Assembly (NCBI RefSeq): GCF_014489635.1
Contig: NZ_CP060828.1
Location: 8,358,001-8,422,000 of the forward strand
DNA from: Streptomyces roseirectus
GTDB taxonomy: Bacteria; Actinomycetota; Actinomycetes; Streptomycetales; Streptomycetaceae
Direction of reading: 5' to 3'
DNA length: 64,000 nt
The notes below the pieces were generated by a model. That model made no database searches. It saw only the letters and a program-made list of their open reading frames with translations, and was not told the origin of the DNA. Below, in pieces: positions 49,043-58,542 of the stretch; the first letter of the stretch is position 1, and each line of letters starts with the position of its first letter. The position numbers and the translations under genes were made by a program.

Positions 49043-49170
49043 GGGGGGATGGGGGAGGGCTCAGGCTAGTGACGGGAGCACGCCCCGGTAAGGACCTTGC
49101 GACCGAGGAGAGTCAGGCGGATCGGCTTAAGCCGGAAGACGGACCGGCCTAAGCCCGAAGTACGACACAC

Positions 49171-50070
49171 CTACACCCCCGGCACCCTCGACAACGCCTC
49201 CGCCAGCAGCTCCGCGCACCGCGTCGCCGCCCACGACGGCCGCCGCACCGCCGCCGTCTGCACCTGCGCCTCCCGCTGCCGGAACACCGGATGGTCCACC
49301 CGGACGTGCGCCAGCCCCGTGTCGTCGAGGTCACCCAGGTCCCCCACCAGCGCGACCCCGCCGCCCGCGCGCACGAACGCGTACTGCGGGGCGAGCGCGT
49401 CGCACACCAGCGCCGCACGCACGCTCAGCCCCTCCAGCCGCACCCCGATGTCGAACAGCTCCCGCTGACTGGTCCCCGGACTGGCCAGCGCCAGCGGATA
49501 CCCGCACAGCTCCGCGAGCCCCACCCGCTCCCGCCCGGCCAGCTCGTGCCCGCACGGCACGACCGCGGTCACCGGCACCACCACCGCGCACTCCACACGG
49601 ACGTCGGCCTGCGGCCCCATCGCATAGGTCACCGCGATGTCCGCGAGCCCTTCCACCACCCGCCGCGTCGCCTCCTGACGCGGGACGACGTCGACACGGA
49701 ACGAGACGTCGGGCCGCTCACGGCGCAGCGCGGCGACCGCCAGCGGCACCAGGCGCCGCGCGAACCCCTCCGCGCAGGCGACCGTCACACTGCGCGCCGC
49801 CGCGCCCCCGCCCGTCCTCAACTCCTCGACCAGCGACGCCGATTCGGCCTCCGTGCGGCGCGCGTGGGCCAGCAGCCGCAGGCCCGCCTCGGTCGGTGTC
49901 ATCCCGCGCGGATGCCGCGCGAACAGCGCCACCCCGAGCCCCGACTCCAGCTTGGCGATCTGCCGGCTGACCGCCGACGGCGCGACGTTGAGACCCTGCG
50001 CCGCCTCCGTCACCGAACCCGCGCGGGCGACTTCGAGGAAATAGGCCAGGTTCACCGGCAGCAACTGCAT
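49171..50070 (-). CDS. LysR-family transcriptional regulator
   Basis: This 299-residue LTTR has an N-terminal winged helix (LAYFLEVARAGSVTEAAQGL, then NVAPSAVSRQIAKLESGLGV) and a periplasmic-binding-like effector domain. The ATG at 50070 is used because GGGAGG lies 5 nt upstream. It is divergent from the M20 peptidase gene with a short 86-nt control region, which in LTTR systems usually means it regulates that neighbour and itself. Confidence 0.92.
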   Translation of the reverse strand: MQLLPVNLAYFLEVARAGSVTEAAQGLNVAPSAVSRQIAKLESGLGVALFARHPRGMTPTEAGLRLLAHARRTEAESASLVEELRTGGGAAARSVTVACAEGFARRLVPLAVAALRRERPDVSFRVDVVPRQEATRRVVEGLADIAVTYAMGPQADVRVECAVVVPVTAVVPCGHELAGRERVGLAELCGYPLALASPGTSQRELFDIGVRLEGLSVRAALVCDALAPQYAFVRAGGGVALVGDLGDLDDTGLAHVRVDHPVFRQREAQVQTAAVRRPSWAATRCAELLAEALSRVPGV

Positions 50071-50156
50071 CAAGACCTCCCGAGGGTTGCCGGAAAGAGA
50101 ACGCGGGGCGTCACAAACGGCAATGGTCGCAGACGCGCGAGCACCCTACTCTGCTG

Positions 50157-51581
50157 ATGCCACACCTCCCGAACGGCTGGAGCAAAGCCCCCGTGACGCC
50201 CGAGAAACTGGTCCGCGCGGCCGAGGAGTTCATCGACTCCGGGGCCTTCTTCGCGCAGCTCGCGACGATGGTCTCCTACGCCACGGAGAGTGCCCGCCCC
50301 GAGGGCCGCCTTGCCCTGGAGGCATACCTGGACGAGGTCCTGACGCCCGCCCTGACACACCTCGGCTGCGCCGTCACCCGCCACGAGAACCCCTCACCGG
50401 CGGCCGGCCCCTTCCTGGTCGGCCGCCGGATCGAGGACCCCGCCCTGCCGACCGTCCTGTGCTACGGCCACGCCGACGTCGTCGAGGGCATGGCCGGACA
50501 GTGGAGCGAGGACCGCGACCCGTGGACCCTCACGGCCGACGGCGACCGCTGGTACGGGCGCGGCGCGGCCGACAACAAGGGCCAACACCTCGTCAACCTC
50601 GCCGCGTTGCGCCTGCTGCTCGCCGAACAGGGCGCCCTCGGCTTCAACCTGACGTTCCTGTTCGACCCCGGCGAGGAGATCGGCTCCCCCGGCCTCGCCG
50701 AATTCGCCGCCGCCCACCGGGAGTTGCTGCGCGCCGACGTCTTCCTCGGCTCCGACGGACCACGCCTGGACGAGACGACGCCGACGCTGTTCCTCGGCGC
50801 CCGGGGCGGCGTACAGCTCCTGCTCGACGCCGATCTGCGGCCCGGCGCCCACCACTCCGGCAACCGGGGCGGTGTCCTGCGCAACCCGGCCACCACCCTC
50901 GCCGGGGCCATCGCCACCCTCGTCGACGGCCACGGCCGCATCCTCGTCCCCGAGCTGCTGCCCCCACCGGTCGGCCCCGAGGTCCGCGCGGCGCTGGCCG
51001 GCGTCGAGGTCGAGGCCGACCCCTACTGGGGTGAGCCCTCGCTCACGCCCGCCGAACGCCTCTACGCCTGGAACACCCTCGAAGTCCTCGCCCTCTCGGC
51101 CGGCGACGCCGACCGGCCCGTGGGCGCGATCCCCGGCCGGGCCCGCGCGATCCTCCAACTGAGGCACGTCGTCGGCACGGACGCGGAGAACGCCGCGGCC
51201 GCCGTCGCCGCGCACCTCGCCGCGCACGGCTACCCGATGATCGACGTCAGCACCCGGGGGGCGTACCCCGCGAGTCGTACGCCGCTCGACGACCCCTGGG
51301 TGCGCTGGGCCCGGCCCGTCCTCGACCGCGCCGCCGGGCGCCCCGTCGCCGTCCTCCCCAACATCGGCGGCGGCCTGCCCAACGCGGTCTTCACGGACGT
51401 CCTCGGCCTGTCCACCCTCTGGCTCCCGCACTCCTACCCCGGCTGCCGCCAGCACGCCACCGACGAACACCTGCCGATGGCCGTCGCCCGCGAGGGCCTG
51501 GTCCTGACGGTGGGACTGCTGCACGCGCTGGGCAACCCGACGCAGGACCACCCGCTGCCGGTGACGGCGTCATACCCGTAG
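50157..51581 (+). CDS. M20-family metallopeptidase
   Basis: This 474-residue peptidase/amidohydrolase has the metal-binding motifs CYGHADVVEG (HXD), GRGAADNKGQHLVNLAALRL and FDPGEEIGSPGLAEF, and a C-terminal metal His region (LPHSYPGCRQHATDEHL). M20 enzymes cleave dipeptides or N-acyl bonds. The LysR gene is divergent and an MFS transporter follows 85 nt downstream, so the three may form an uptake-and-cleavage unit. A TACTCT box lies 4 nt before the ATG. Confidence 0.9.
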   Translation: MPHLPNGWSKAPVTPEKLVRAAEEFIDSGAFFAQLATMVSYATESARPEGRLALEAYLDEVLTPALTHLGCAVTRHENPSPAAGPFLVGRRIEDPALPTVLCYGHADVVEGMAGQWSEDRDPWTLTADGDRWYGRGAADNKGQHLVNLAALRLLLAEQGALGFNLTFLFDPGEEIGSPGLAEFAAAHRELLRADVFLGSDGPRLDETTPTLFLGARGGVQLLLDADLRPGAHHSGNRGGVLRNPATTLAGAIATLVDGHGRILVPELLPPPVGPEVRAALAGVEVEADPYWGEPSLTPAERLYAWNTLEVLALSAGDADRPVGAIPGRARAILQLRHVVGTDAENAAAAVAAHLAAHGYPMIDVSTRGAYPASRTPLDDPWVRWARPVLDRAAGRPVAVLPNIGGGLPNAVFTDVLGLSTLWLPHSYPGCRQHATDEHLPMAVAREGLVLTVGLLHALGNPTQDHPLPVTASYP

Positions 51582-51666
51582 TACCTGTAACACCCGACCC
51601 GTACTCCCCGTAATACCTCCGGCTTCTCCCCCTCCCCGCCGCTGACCGCCGGAAGGACCCCTCCCC

Positions 51667-52971
51667 GTGACCGCTCCCGCCCCGCAGCCCACGCCCACCC
51701 CCGCCCCCACCCGCGCCCCCGCCTCCCGGAGCACCACCCGGGCCATCGCGGCGGCCACCATAGGCAACGCCCTCGAATGGTTCGACCTCGCGGTGTACGC
51801 GCTGATGGCCGCGCACATCGGCCGCGCCTTCTTCCCCGGCGACGACCCCGGCGTCCAACTCGTCCAGGCGTACGCCGTGTTCGGCGTGACCTACCTGGTC
51901 CGCCCCCTCGGCGGGCTCCTGCTCGGCGCGTACGCGGACCGCCGCGGCCGCAAGAAGGCCCTGATGCTGTCGATCCGGCTCATGGTCCTCGGCACACTGC
52001 TGCTCGCGGTCATGCCGGGCTACGGTACGCTCGGTATCGCCGCGCCCGTGGGGGTCGTGCTCGCGCGTCTGCTCCAAGGGTTCGCGGCGGGCGGGGAGTT
52101 CGGGGCGGCGACCTCGTTCCTCGTCGAGCAGGACGAGCGCAGGAAGAGCTTCCTCGGCAGCTTCCAGTTCGCGAGCCAGGGCCTGTCGACGCTGATGGCC
52201 GCCGGGTTCGCGGCCGGCCTCACCGCCGTGCTGTCCCGTCAGCAGATGGACGCCTGGGGCTGGCGGGTCCCCTTCGTCTTCGGCCTGCTGATCGGCCCGG
52301 TCGGCTATGTCGTCCGCCGCTACGTCGAGGACTCCCCGGCCGTCGCCGCCGCGCGGGAGCCCCGGGACAGGTCCCCGATGGTGACGGTGTTCCGCGACCA
52401 CTGGCGCGGCCTGCTGATCGCGGGAGGCGTCCTGGTCGTCTCCACCGCCGTCAACTTCATGCTCCAGTACCTGCCGGCCTACGGCATCGACGAACTCGGC
52501 CTCGACGACTCCCTCTCCTTCACCGCGCTCCTCATCGCCGGCGCCGTCCTCACCTTCGTCACCCCCGTCGTCGGCCTCCTCGGCGACCGCTACGGCCGGC
52601 TGCGCCTGATGGTCCCGGCCGCGCTGCTGCTCGGTGCCACGGCGGTCCCCCTGTTCCTGTGGCTGACGGCCGTCCCCTCGTTCCTGACCCTCGCCCTGTG
52701 CACGACGATCCTGGGCCTGCTGAAGGCCGTCTACTTCGGCACGCTCCCGTCGGTCATGGCCGACGCGTTCCCGCCGCACGCGCGCGCCACCGGCCTCTCC
52801 TTCAGCTACAACACGACGGTCGCCGTCTTCGGCGGCTTCACCCCGACGATCGCGGCGGCCCTGACCCGGGCGACAGGCTCCGGCGTGGCTCCCGGGTACT
52901 ACCTCCTCGCGACGGCGCTGCTGAGCGTCACGGCGCTGGGCGCGGCGGTGCGGACGGGAACCCTCCGCTGA
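51667..52971 (+). CDS. MFS transporter, metabolite:H+ symporter (ProP/MHS-like)
   Basis: This 434-residue 12-helix transporter has the MHS signatures ATIGNALEWFDLAVYALMAA near residue 35 and the loop 2-3 motif YADRRGRKKALMLSIRLMVL. The N-terminus is Pro/Thr-rich. Substrates of this group are organic acids, betaine or proline; given the peptidase upstream, a peptide or amino-acid derived compound is inferred. The GTG at 51667 has AAGGA upstream. Confidence 0.9.
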   Translation: MTAPAPQPTPTPAPTRAPASRSTTRAIAAATIGNALEWFDLAVYALMAAHIGRAFFPGDDPGVQLVQAYAVFGVTYLVRPLGGLLLGAYADRRGRKKALMLSIRLMVLGTLLLAVMPGYGTLGIAAPVGVVLARLLQGFAAGGEFGAATSFLVEQDERRKSFLGSFQFASQGLSTLMAAGFAAGLTAVLSRQQMDAWGWRVPFVFGLLIGPVGYVVRRYVEDSPAVAAAREPRDRSPMVTVFRDHWRGLLIAGGVLVVSTAVNFMLQYLPAYGIDELGLDDSLSFTALLIAGAVLTFVTPVVGLLGDRYGRLRLMVPAALLLGATAVPLFLWLTAVPSFLTLALCTTILGLLKAVYFGTLPSVMADAFPPHARATGLSFSYNTTVAVFGGFTPTIAAALTRATGSGVAPGYYLLATALLSVTALGAAVRTGTLR

Positions 52972-53031
52972 CGAGTGACGAGCCGGGTGCGGACGGGCGG
53001 CCTCCGCCGGTGAGCCGGTACTCTCCGCGCC

Positions 53032-54204
53032 ATGACCACCCCCCTCCCGAGACTCACCGACGCCCACCGCCGCGCCCTCCTCACCACCCGCCACCGCCTC
53101 ACCCCGCCCCTGCGCGCCACCACCCCCGAGGAGGCCACCGCCTCGGTCCTGGCTCTGCACGCGACGGACCCGGCGTCCGTGTACCTCTCGGTGGCGGCCC
53201 GTCAGAAGGAAGCGTCCGTCGGGGAGTTGGAGCGGGCCCAGTACGAAGACGGCACCCTGGTGCGGATGCTGTGCATGCGGCGCACGGTGTTCGTGGTCCC
53301 CAGGGACCTCGCCCCGGTCGTCGACGCGGCGGCGGCCCGCCCGGTCGCCGCCCGGCTGCGCCGGGACCTCCTCAAGGTGCTGGCCGAACAACTCGGCTAC
53401 GACGAGGCCAAGTTCACGGCCGTCGAACGCGAGGTCACCACCGCGCTCGCCGCCCTGGGCGAGGCGACGGCCGCTCAGCTCGGGGAGGCCGTACCGGAGT
53501 TGGGCGAGCGGATCCTCCTGGCGCCCGGCAAGGCGTACGAGGCGCGGCCGAAGATCGCCAACCGGTTCCTCGGTGTCATGGCGGCGGAGAACAGGATCAG
53601 GCGCGGGCGCCCGCTGGGCAGTTGGGCGTCGTCGCAGTTCCGCTGGCGGCTGGTCGAACCGCACCCGGAGCTGCCGCCCGCGCAGGCGAGGGCCGCGCTG
53701 GTCACCCGCTACCTGGAGGTGTTCGGCCCCGCGACCACCGAGGACGTCAAGTGGTGGACGGGCTGGAACCTCACCGACACCCGCAAGGCCCTCGCGGAGA
53801 CCGGCGCCCTGCCCGTCGCCCTCGACCACGGCGAGGGCCACGCCCTGCCCGCCGACCTCGAACCCCCCGCCCCGGCCGACCCCGGCGTCGCCCTCCTGCC
53901 CGCCCTCGACCCGACCCCGATGGGCTGGCGCCACCGCGACTGGTACCTCGACCCCGCCCGCACCGCCGGCCTGTTCGACACCAACGGCAACATCGGCCCG
54001 ACGATCTGGTGGGACGGCCGGATCGTCGGCGCCTGGTCGCAGCGCGCGGACGGCGAGATCGCGACCCACCTGTTCGACGCGGACGTCAGCGCGGCGGATC
54101 TCGCCGCCGAGACCGAACGCCTCGCCGCCTTCTTCGGCGACACCCGGATCCGCGCGAGTTTCCGCACCCCGCTGGAGCGCGGACTGTACGACGGCACCCT
54201 CTGA
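53032..54204 (+). CDS. Winged-helix AlkZ/YcaQ-like protein
   Basis: This 390-residue protein belongs to the HTH_42 family that includes the AlkZ/YcaQ DNA glycosylases. Characteristic parts are ATASVLALHATDPASVYLSV near the N-terminus, RMLCMRRTVFVVPRDLAPVV, and FDTNGNIGPTIWWDGRIVGA with a conserved G-R-I-VG turn. The catalytic QXQ/QXD pattern of AlkZ is not obvious, so glycosylase activity is uncertain. A TACTCT box lies 7 nt before the ATG, suggesting a leaderless start. It stands alone between the MFS and phosphatase genes. Confidence 0.82.
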   Translation: MTTPLPRLTDAHRRALLTTRHRLTPPLRATTPEEATASVLALHATDPASVYLSVAARQKEASVGELERAQYEDGTLVRMLCMRRTVFVVPRDLAPVVDAAAARPVAARLRRDLLKVLAEQLGYDEAKFTAVEREVTTALAALGEATAAQLGEAVPELGERILLAPGKAYEARPKIANRFLGVMAAENRIRRGRPLGSWASSQFRWRLVEPHPELPPAQARAALVTRYLEVFGPATTEDVKWWTGWNLTDTRKALAETGALPVALDHGEGHALPADLEPPAPADPGVALLPALDPTPMGWRHRDWYLDPARTAGLFDTNGNIGPTIWWDGRIVGAWSQRADGEIATHLFDADVSAADLAAETERLAAFFGDTRIRASFRTPLERGLYDGTL

Positions 54205-54339
54205 CGCCCGAACAACACCTGTCACGAAGTCCCCGGGAACGAAACGGGGTTGCCCTCCGCATGGCGCAAGACCCCCGTGACCGGTGAGAATTCTGCGAAG
54301 CACGCTTTCGTCCGAGACGTGAACGATAAGGTTCCCAGC

Positions 54340-57222
54340 ATGAACGCGCGGTTGGCTTTGCTCGGCACGGTAGGCCCAGGCATCCCGGAGAGCGAAGTCT
54401 TCCGACTGGCCCTCCAGCACGCCGTGGCCGAGCTGGGCGCCCTCGGTGGCACCATCCACCTGCGCGGCCTCAAGTCCCCGCTGCGCCTGGTCTCCTCGAC
54501 CGGCCTGCCCGAACCCCTCACCCGCGCCTGGGAGATGATCGACCAGAACGGGCCGCTCGCCCCGGCCCGCGCCCTGCACCGGGGCAGCGGCGTGTGGGAC
54601 CCGCTGCCCGGCGACACCACCGACCCCGCCTGGCCCGGCACCGGCCTCGCCGCCCTCCCGCTGTACCGGGGCGAACGCAGCATCGGCGCGCTCACCCTCC
54701 TCACCGGCGACGCCGGACAGCCGACCGCCGCGCAGTGGACCTACCTGCGCGCCCTGGTCGCCTGGGCCGAGGAACGCATGGGCCAGGCCCCGCCGCCCGC
54801 TCCCCGCCCGCGCACCGAACAGCACGCCCGGCTGCGGCAGGCCCTCAAGGAGGCCCGCGTCGGCTCCTGGGACTGGGACCTCACCACCGGCGCGCTGCTG
54901 TGGGACGAGGCGGCGATGGAGCTGTACGGCACCCACCCCGCCGACTTCACCGGCCACATCGACAGCTGGATCCGCGTCGTCCACCCCGACGACCTCGCCC
55001 CCACCCTCGCCCTCGCCGAACGCGCCGTGCGCGAGCACGAGGTGTTCGAGGCCGAGTACCGGGTCCGCAAACTCGACGGCGGCTGGGGCTGGACCCGCAC
55101 CCGCGGCAAGGCCACGTACCGCGCGGACGGCGAGCCGCACCGGATCATCGGCATGGGCTGGGACAGCGACGACTCCCGCCCCGGCCGCGACGCCCTCGGC
55201 CGCGCCCTGCGGCACATGAGCGACGGTTTCGTCGCCGTCGACGACGACTGGCGGATCACCTTCGCCAACCTGGAGGCCGAACGCACCCTCGGCCTCACCG
55301 AGGAGGAGCTGTTCGGGCGGACCCTGTGGGACGTCCCCGCCGTCCGGTACGTCCCCGGGCTCGAACAGCGCTGCCGCAAGGCCGCCGCCGAGGACAGACC
55401 CAGCGAGTTCGACATCCACCCCAATGACACGTGCCGCCGCTACCACCTGCGGCTCGTCCCCGGCCCCGACGGGTGCACGCTCTACTTCACCGACGTCACC
55501 GAGAAGCGCAGGCTGGCCGACGAACGCCGCGCGGGCGAACGCGCCGCCTCCCAACGGGCCGCCCGCATCGCCGAGCTGACGGCCGCGCTCGCCAAGGCCA
55601 GCACCTCGAAGGACGTCGTCGAGGCGGTCGCGCGCCGGGTGCTGCCCCCGTTCGCCGCCTCCGGGCTCCTCGTCCAGGTCATCGAGGACGAACGGCTGCA
55701 CAACGTCGGCGCCGTCGGCTACCCCGAGCGGTTCCTCGCCGAGATCGAGGGGCGCCGCCGGGCACCGCGCGACCCGTCCTGGGACGCCCTCACCCACGGC
55801 ACCCCGCTGTTCCTGTCCAGCGTCCGCGAACTCGTCGAACGCTCACCGCAGTTGGCGGGCATGCCGGAGCGGGCGGGCAAGGAGGCGTGGGCGTTCCTGC
55901 CGCTCACCGCGTCCGGGCACACCTTCGGGATCTGCGTCGTCTCCTTCGACCGGCCGCGCCGCCTCACCGACGAGGAACGCACCCTGCTCGCCACCATCAG
56001 CGCCCTCGTCGCCCAGGCCCTGGAACGCGCCCGCCTCTACGACGCCGAGCACACCCGGTCCCGCGAACTCCAGCGCAGCCTCCTGCCGGACGCGCTGCCC
56101 GACCTGCCCGCCTGCACGACCGCCGCCCGCTACCTGCCCGCCGGTGAGGGCATGGACGTCGGCGGCGACTGGTACGACGTGATCCCGCTGTCCGGCGGGC
56201 AGGTCGCCCTCGTCGTCGGCGACGTCATGGGACACGGGCTGCCGGAGGCCGTCACCATGGGGCGGCTGCGGACGGCCGTCCACACCCTCGCGGACCTCGA
56301 ACTGCCGCCCGACGAGATCATGGGCCACCTCAACGACATCGTCGGCGCGATGGGCGAACGCTCCTACGTCACCTGCCTGTACGCCCTGTACGACTCGACG
56401 AACCAGACCTGTTCCCTCGTCCGCGCGGGGCATCCGCCGCCGGCGCTGGTCCACCCCGACGGGACCGTCCACTTCCCCGACACCGCCGTCAACCCGCCGC
56501 TCGGGGCCGCGAAGCCGCCCTTCGAGTCCGCCGAACTCGCCGTGCCCGAGGGGAGTCTGCTGGTCCTCTACACGGACGGGCTCGTGGAGTCCGCGACCCG
56601 CGAGGTCGACCAGGGGATGGCCGACCTCGGCGGGCTGCTGCGCGCCGCGCACCGCGACGGGAGCGCCGCCGACCTCGAAAAGCTCTGCGACAGGATCACC
56701 GCGCGGCTGCTGCCCGCCGACCAACAGGCCGCCGACGACGCCGCGTTCCTCGTCGCCCGCCTCCACGCGCTGCCCGCCGAGAAGATCGCCTCCTGGTGGC
56801 TCCCCGACGACCCGCGCGCCGCCGGCCAGGCCCGCGGACACGTCCGCGACCAACTCGCCGCCTGGCACCTCGACGACCTCATCCCCACCACCGAACTCCT
56901 CGTCAGCGAACTCGTCGGCAACGTCGTCCGCCACGCCCGCGGCCCCGCCCGCCTGCGTCTCCTGCACGGCACCGACCTCGTCTGCGAGGTCTTCGACGGC
57001 AGCCTCACCATGCCCCGCATCCGCCGCGCCACCGACACGGACGAAGGTGGACGCGGCCTCCAACTGGTCACCGCCCTCGCCCACCGCTGGGGCACCCGCT
57101 ACACCGCCACCGGCAAGTGCATCTGGACCGAACAGCCCCTCACCGCCCCCGACTTCCTCCCCCTCTTCCCCGAATTCGACGGCGACCTGGACAAACTGCC
57201 GTTCGGCGACGAGGACTGGTAG
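54340..57222 (+). CDS. SpoIIE-family PP2C phosphatase with PAS, GAF and HATPase domains
   Basis: This 960-residue signalling protein has, in order, a GAF-like region (1-150), PAS (about 190-310; RVGSWDWDLTTGALLWDEAA), PAS (about 315-425; MSDGFVAVDDDWRITFANLE), GAF (about 450-590), SpoIIE phosphatase (about 600-800; GMDVGGDWYDVIPLSGGQVA, GDVMGHGLPEAVTMG) and an RsbW-like HATPase (about 830-930; LVSELVGNVVRHARG). Such proteins dephosphorylate anti-anti-sigma factors and may also carry the kinase that phosphorylates them. The start at 54340 lies 7 nt after TAAGGT; a longer in-frame start at 54250 exists. Confidence 0.9.
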   Translation: MNARLALLGTVGPGIPESEVFRLALQHAVAELGALGGTIHLRGLKSPLRLVSSTGLPEPLTRAWEMIDQNGPLAPARALHRGSGVWDPLPGDTTDPAWPGTGLAALPLYRGERSIGALTLLTGDAGQPTAAQWTYLRALVAWAEERMGQAPPPAPRPRTEQHARLRQALKEARVGSWDWDLTTGALLWDEAAMELYGTHPADFTGHIDSWIRVVHPDDLAPTLALAERAVREHEVFEAEYRVRKLDGGWGWTRTRGKATYRADGEPHRIIGMGWDSDDSRPGRDALGRALRHMSDGFVAVDDDWRITFANLEAERTLGLTEEELFGRTLWDVPAVRYVPGLEQRCRKAAAEDRPSEFDIHPNDTCRRYHLRLVPGPDGCTLYFTDVTEKRRLADERRAGERAASQRAARIAELTAALAKASTSKDVVEAVARRVLPPFAASGLLVQVIEDERLHNVGAVGYPERFLAEIEGRRRAPRDPSWDALTHGTPLFLSSVRELVERSPQLAGMPERAGKEAWAFLPLTASGHTFGICVVSFDRPRRLTDEERTLLATISALVAQALERARLYDAEHTRSRELQRSLLPDALPDLPACTTAARYLPAGEGMDVGGDWYDVIPLSGGQVALVVGDVMGHGLPEAVTMGRLRTAVHTLADLELPPDEIMGHLNDIVGAMGERSYVTCLYALYDSTNQTCSLVRAGHPPPALVHPDGTVHFPDTAVNPPLGAAKPPFESAELAVPEGSLLVLYTDGLVESATREVDQGMADLGGLLRAAHRDGSAADLEKLCDRITARLLPADQQAADDAAFLVARLHALPAEKIASWWLPDDPRAAGQARGHVRDQLAAWHLDDLIPTTELLVSELVGNVVRHARGPARLRLLHGTDLVCEVFDGSLTMPRIRRATDTDEGGRGLQLVTALAHRWGTRYTATGKCIWTEQPLTAPDFLPLFPEFDGDLDKLPFGDEDW

Positions 57223-57248
57223 GAGCGGCCCCTCAGTAGGCTGGCCTC

Positions 57249-57737
57249 ATGCGTATCTCAGCCTCCTCCGACATGGACGAACCCGTCGCCCGCGCCCTCG
57301 TCGCCGAGCTGCGGCGGCGGGGCCACGACGTGATCACGCACGGCGCGCTGCGCGAGGGGGCCGACCCGCAGTGGGCGTTCTGCTCCGAGGCCGCCGCGCG
57401 GGATGTGGCCGAGGGGCGCGCCGAGCAGGCCGTCGTGTGCTGCTGGACCGGGACGGGGGCGTCCCTCGCCGCGAACAAGGTGCCCGGCGTCCGGGCCGCC
57501 CTGTGCGGCGACGCCTACACCGCCGACGGCGCCCGCCGCTGGAACGACGCCAACGTCCTCGCCCTCGGCCTGCGCCTGACCTCAGAACCGGTCCTGAAGG
57601 AGATCCTGGACGCCTGGTTCGCGGCCGTCCCGAGCGGCGACGAGGACGACCGCCTGAACGTCGCCCACGTCAACACCCTGGACGGCAGCGGCGTCAGCGT
57701 CACCGAGACGGACGACGCTCTCGGCGGGGCCGCCTGA
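57249..57737 (+). CDS. RpiB/LacAB-family sugar-phosphate isomerase
   Basis: This 162-residue protein has the RpiB signature region AVVCCWTGTGASLAANKVPG, with Cys at the catalytic position, and DANVLALGLRLTSEPVLKEI. RpiB interconverts ribose 5-phosphate and ribulose 5-phosphate; related proteins act on other sugar phosphates. The N-terminus MRISASSDMDEPVARALVAE is usual. A TAGGCT box 6 nt before the ATG suggests a leaderless start. Confidence 0.85.
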   Translation: MRISASSDMDEPVARALVAELRRRGHDVITHGALREGADPQWAFCSEAAARDVAEGRAEQAVVCCWTGTGASLAANKVPGVRAALCGDAYTADGARRWNDANVLALGLRLTSEPVLKEILDAWFAAVPSGDEDDRLNVAHVNTLDGSGVSVTETDDALGGAA

Positions 57738-58542
57738 GCGGCCCGGACACGGCAGAGCCCGCCACCCCTGTTCGAAACCGGTCGCCGAGATCTGCCCCCG
57801 CCGACCCGCATCGCGCCACAGGAGGAGCCCTGCGCGGCCGGCACGCAGAGGGAGCTGGTCGGCGAAGGCGTGTGGGCCGGCCGGCGTCGACCTCGCCCCG
57901 GGCGACCCGACGCCGGGACCAGGGGTGCGAGACGGTGACGCCGATGTCGTCGAACCGCACCCACAACCGTCCGCGCAACGCGTGGTGCAGCAGCACCGAC
58001 GGCCCCGCCCCCCACGAGCGGGCGCCTTGACGATCCCGGAGGCGGCCACGGCGACCCGGCTCACCACGGTCTCCCCGGTACGTGTACTCAAACACGCGAT
58101 CCGGGGAAGCCGTCTGTTGTAGGCCGACCGTGTGGCGTCAAACGCCGTGAGGCAAGCGGGAGTTGGGGCGGGAAGGGGCTCAGGGGTCGCCGCGGGGCAT
58201 CCGGAGTTTCGCGGGGCGCACGGCAGGTGCGTCCGGCGCAGAGGCAGGGTCAGAGCGCCGGGGCGCGTGCGCCCTGGCCCGGTCCGCCACCGGGCGCCTA
58301 CTGTGGCGCCACAGCCCTGCGGCGCGGGACCGGCGGGGCGATCCGCAACACCTGGCGGACCCCGGCGGACCCCGGCCACGGCCAGGCCGGCCGGACCCGC
58401 CCCCGAAGCCGTGCCCGCGTCGCCGCCCCCGGCGGACGGGACACGGACACCCCGCGCGACAGGCACCATCCGTGACACCGCACGCGCCACGGCGCCGACC
58501 ACCCGCGCCGCGAGCGCGCGCCGAGAGCATCAGGAGGCCGCT
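57738..58542. other. Long intergenic region with a possible degenerate gene
   Basis: No solid gene is found in these 805 nt. A minus-strand open frame at 57700-58095 contains LWVRFDDIGVTVSHPWSRRR followed by VARGEV, which resembles the core of a bacterial PH-like domain, but it lacks a ribosome site and ends in low-complexity Arg/Pro sequence. It may be a decayed gene. The plus-strand frame that continues into the ATP-grasp gene is Pro/Ala/Arg-rich and non-conserved in look. Confidence 0.35.

Noticed and set aside
51391..55797. 1468-codon open frame on the minus strand
   Set aside because: It is antisense to four well-supported genes (M20 peptidase, MFS, AlkZ-like, phosphatase) and has composition-biased sequence only.
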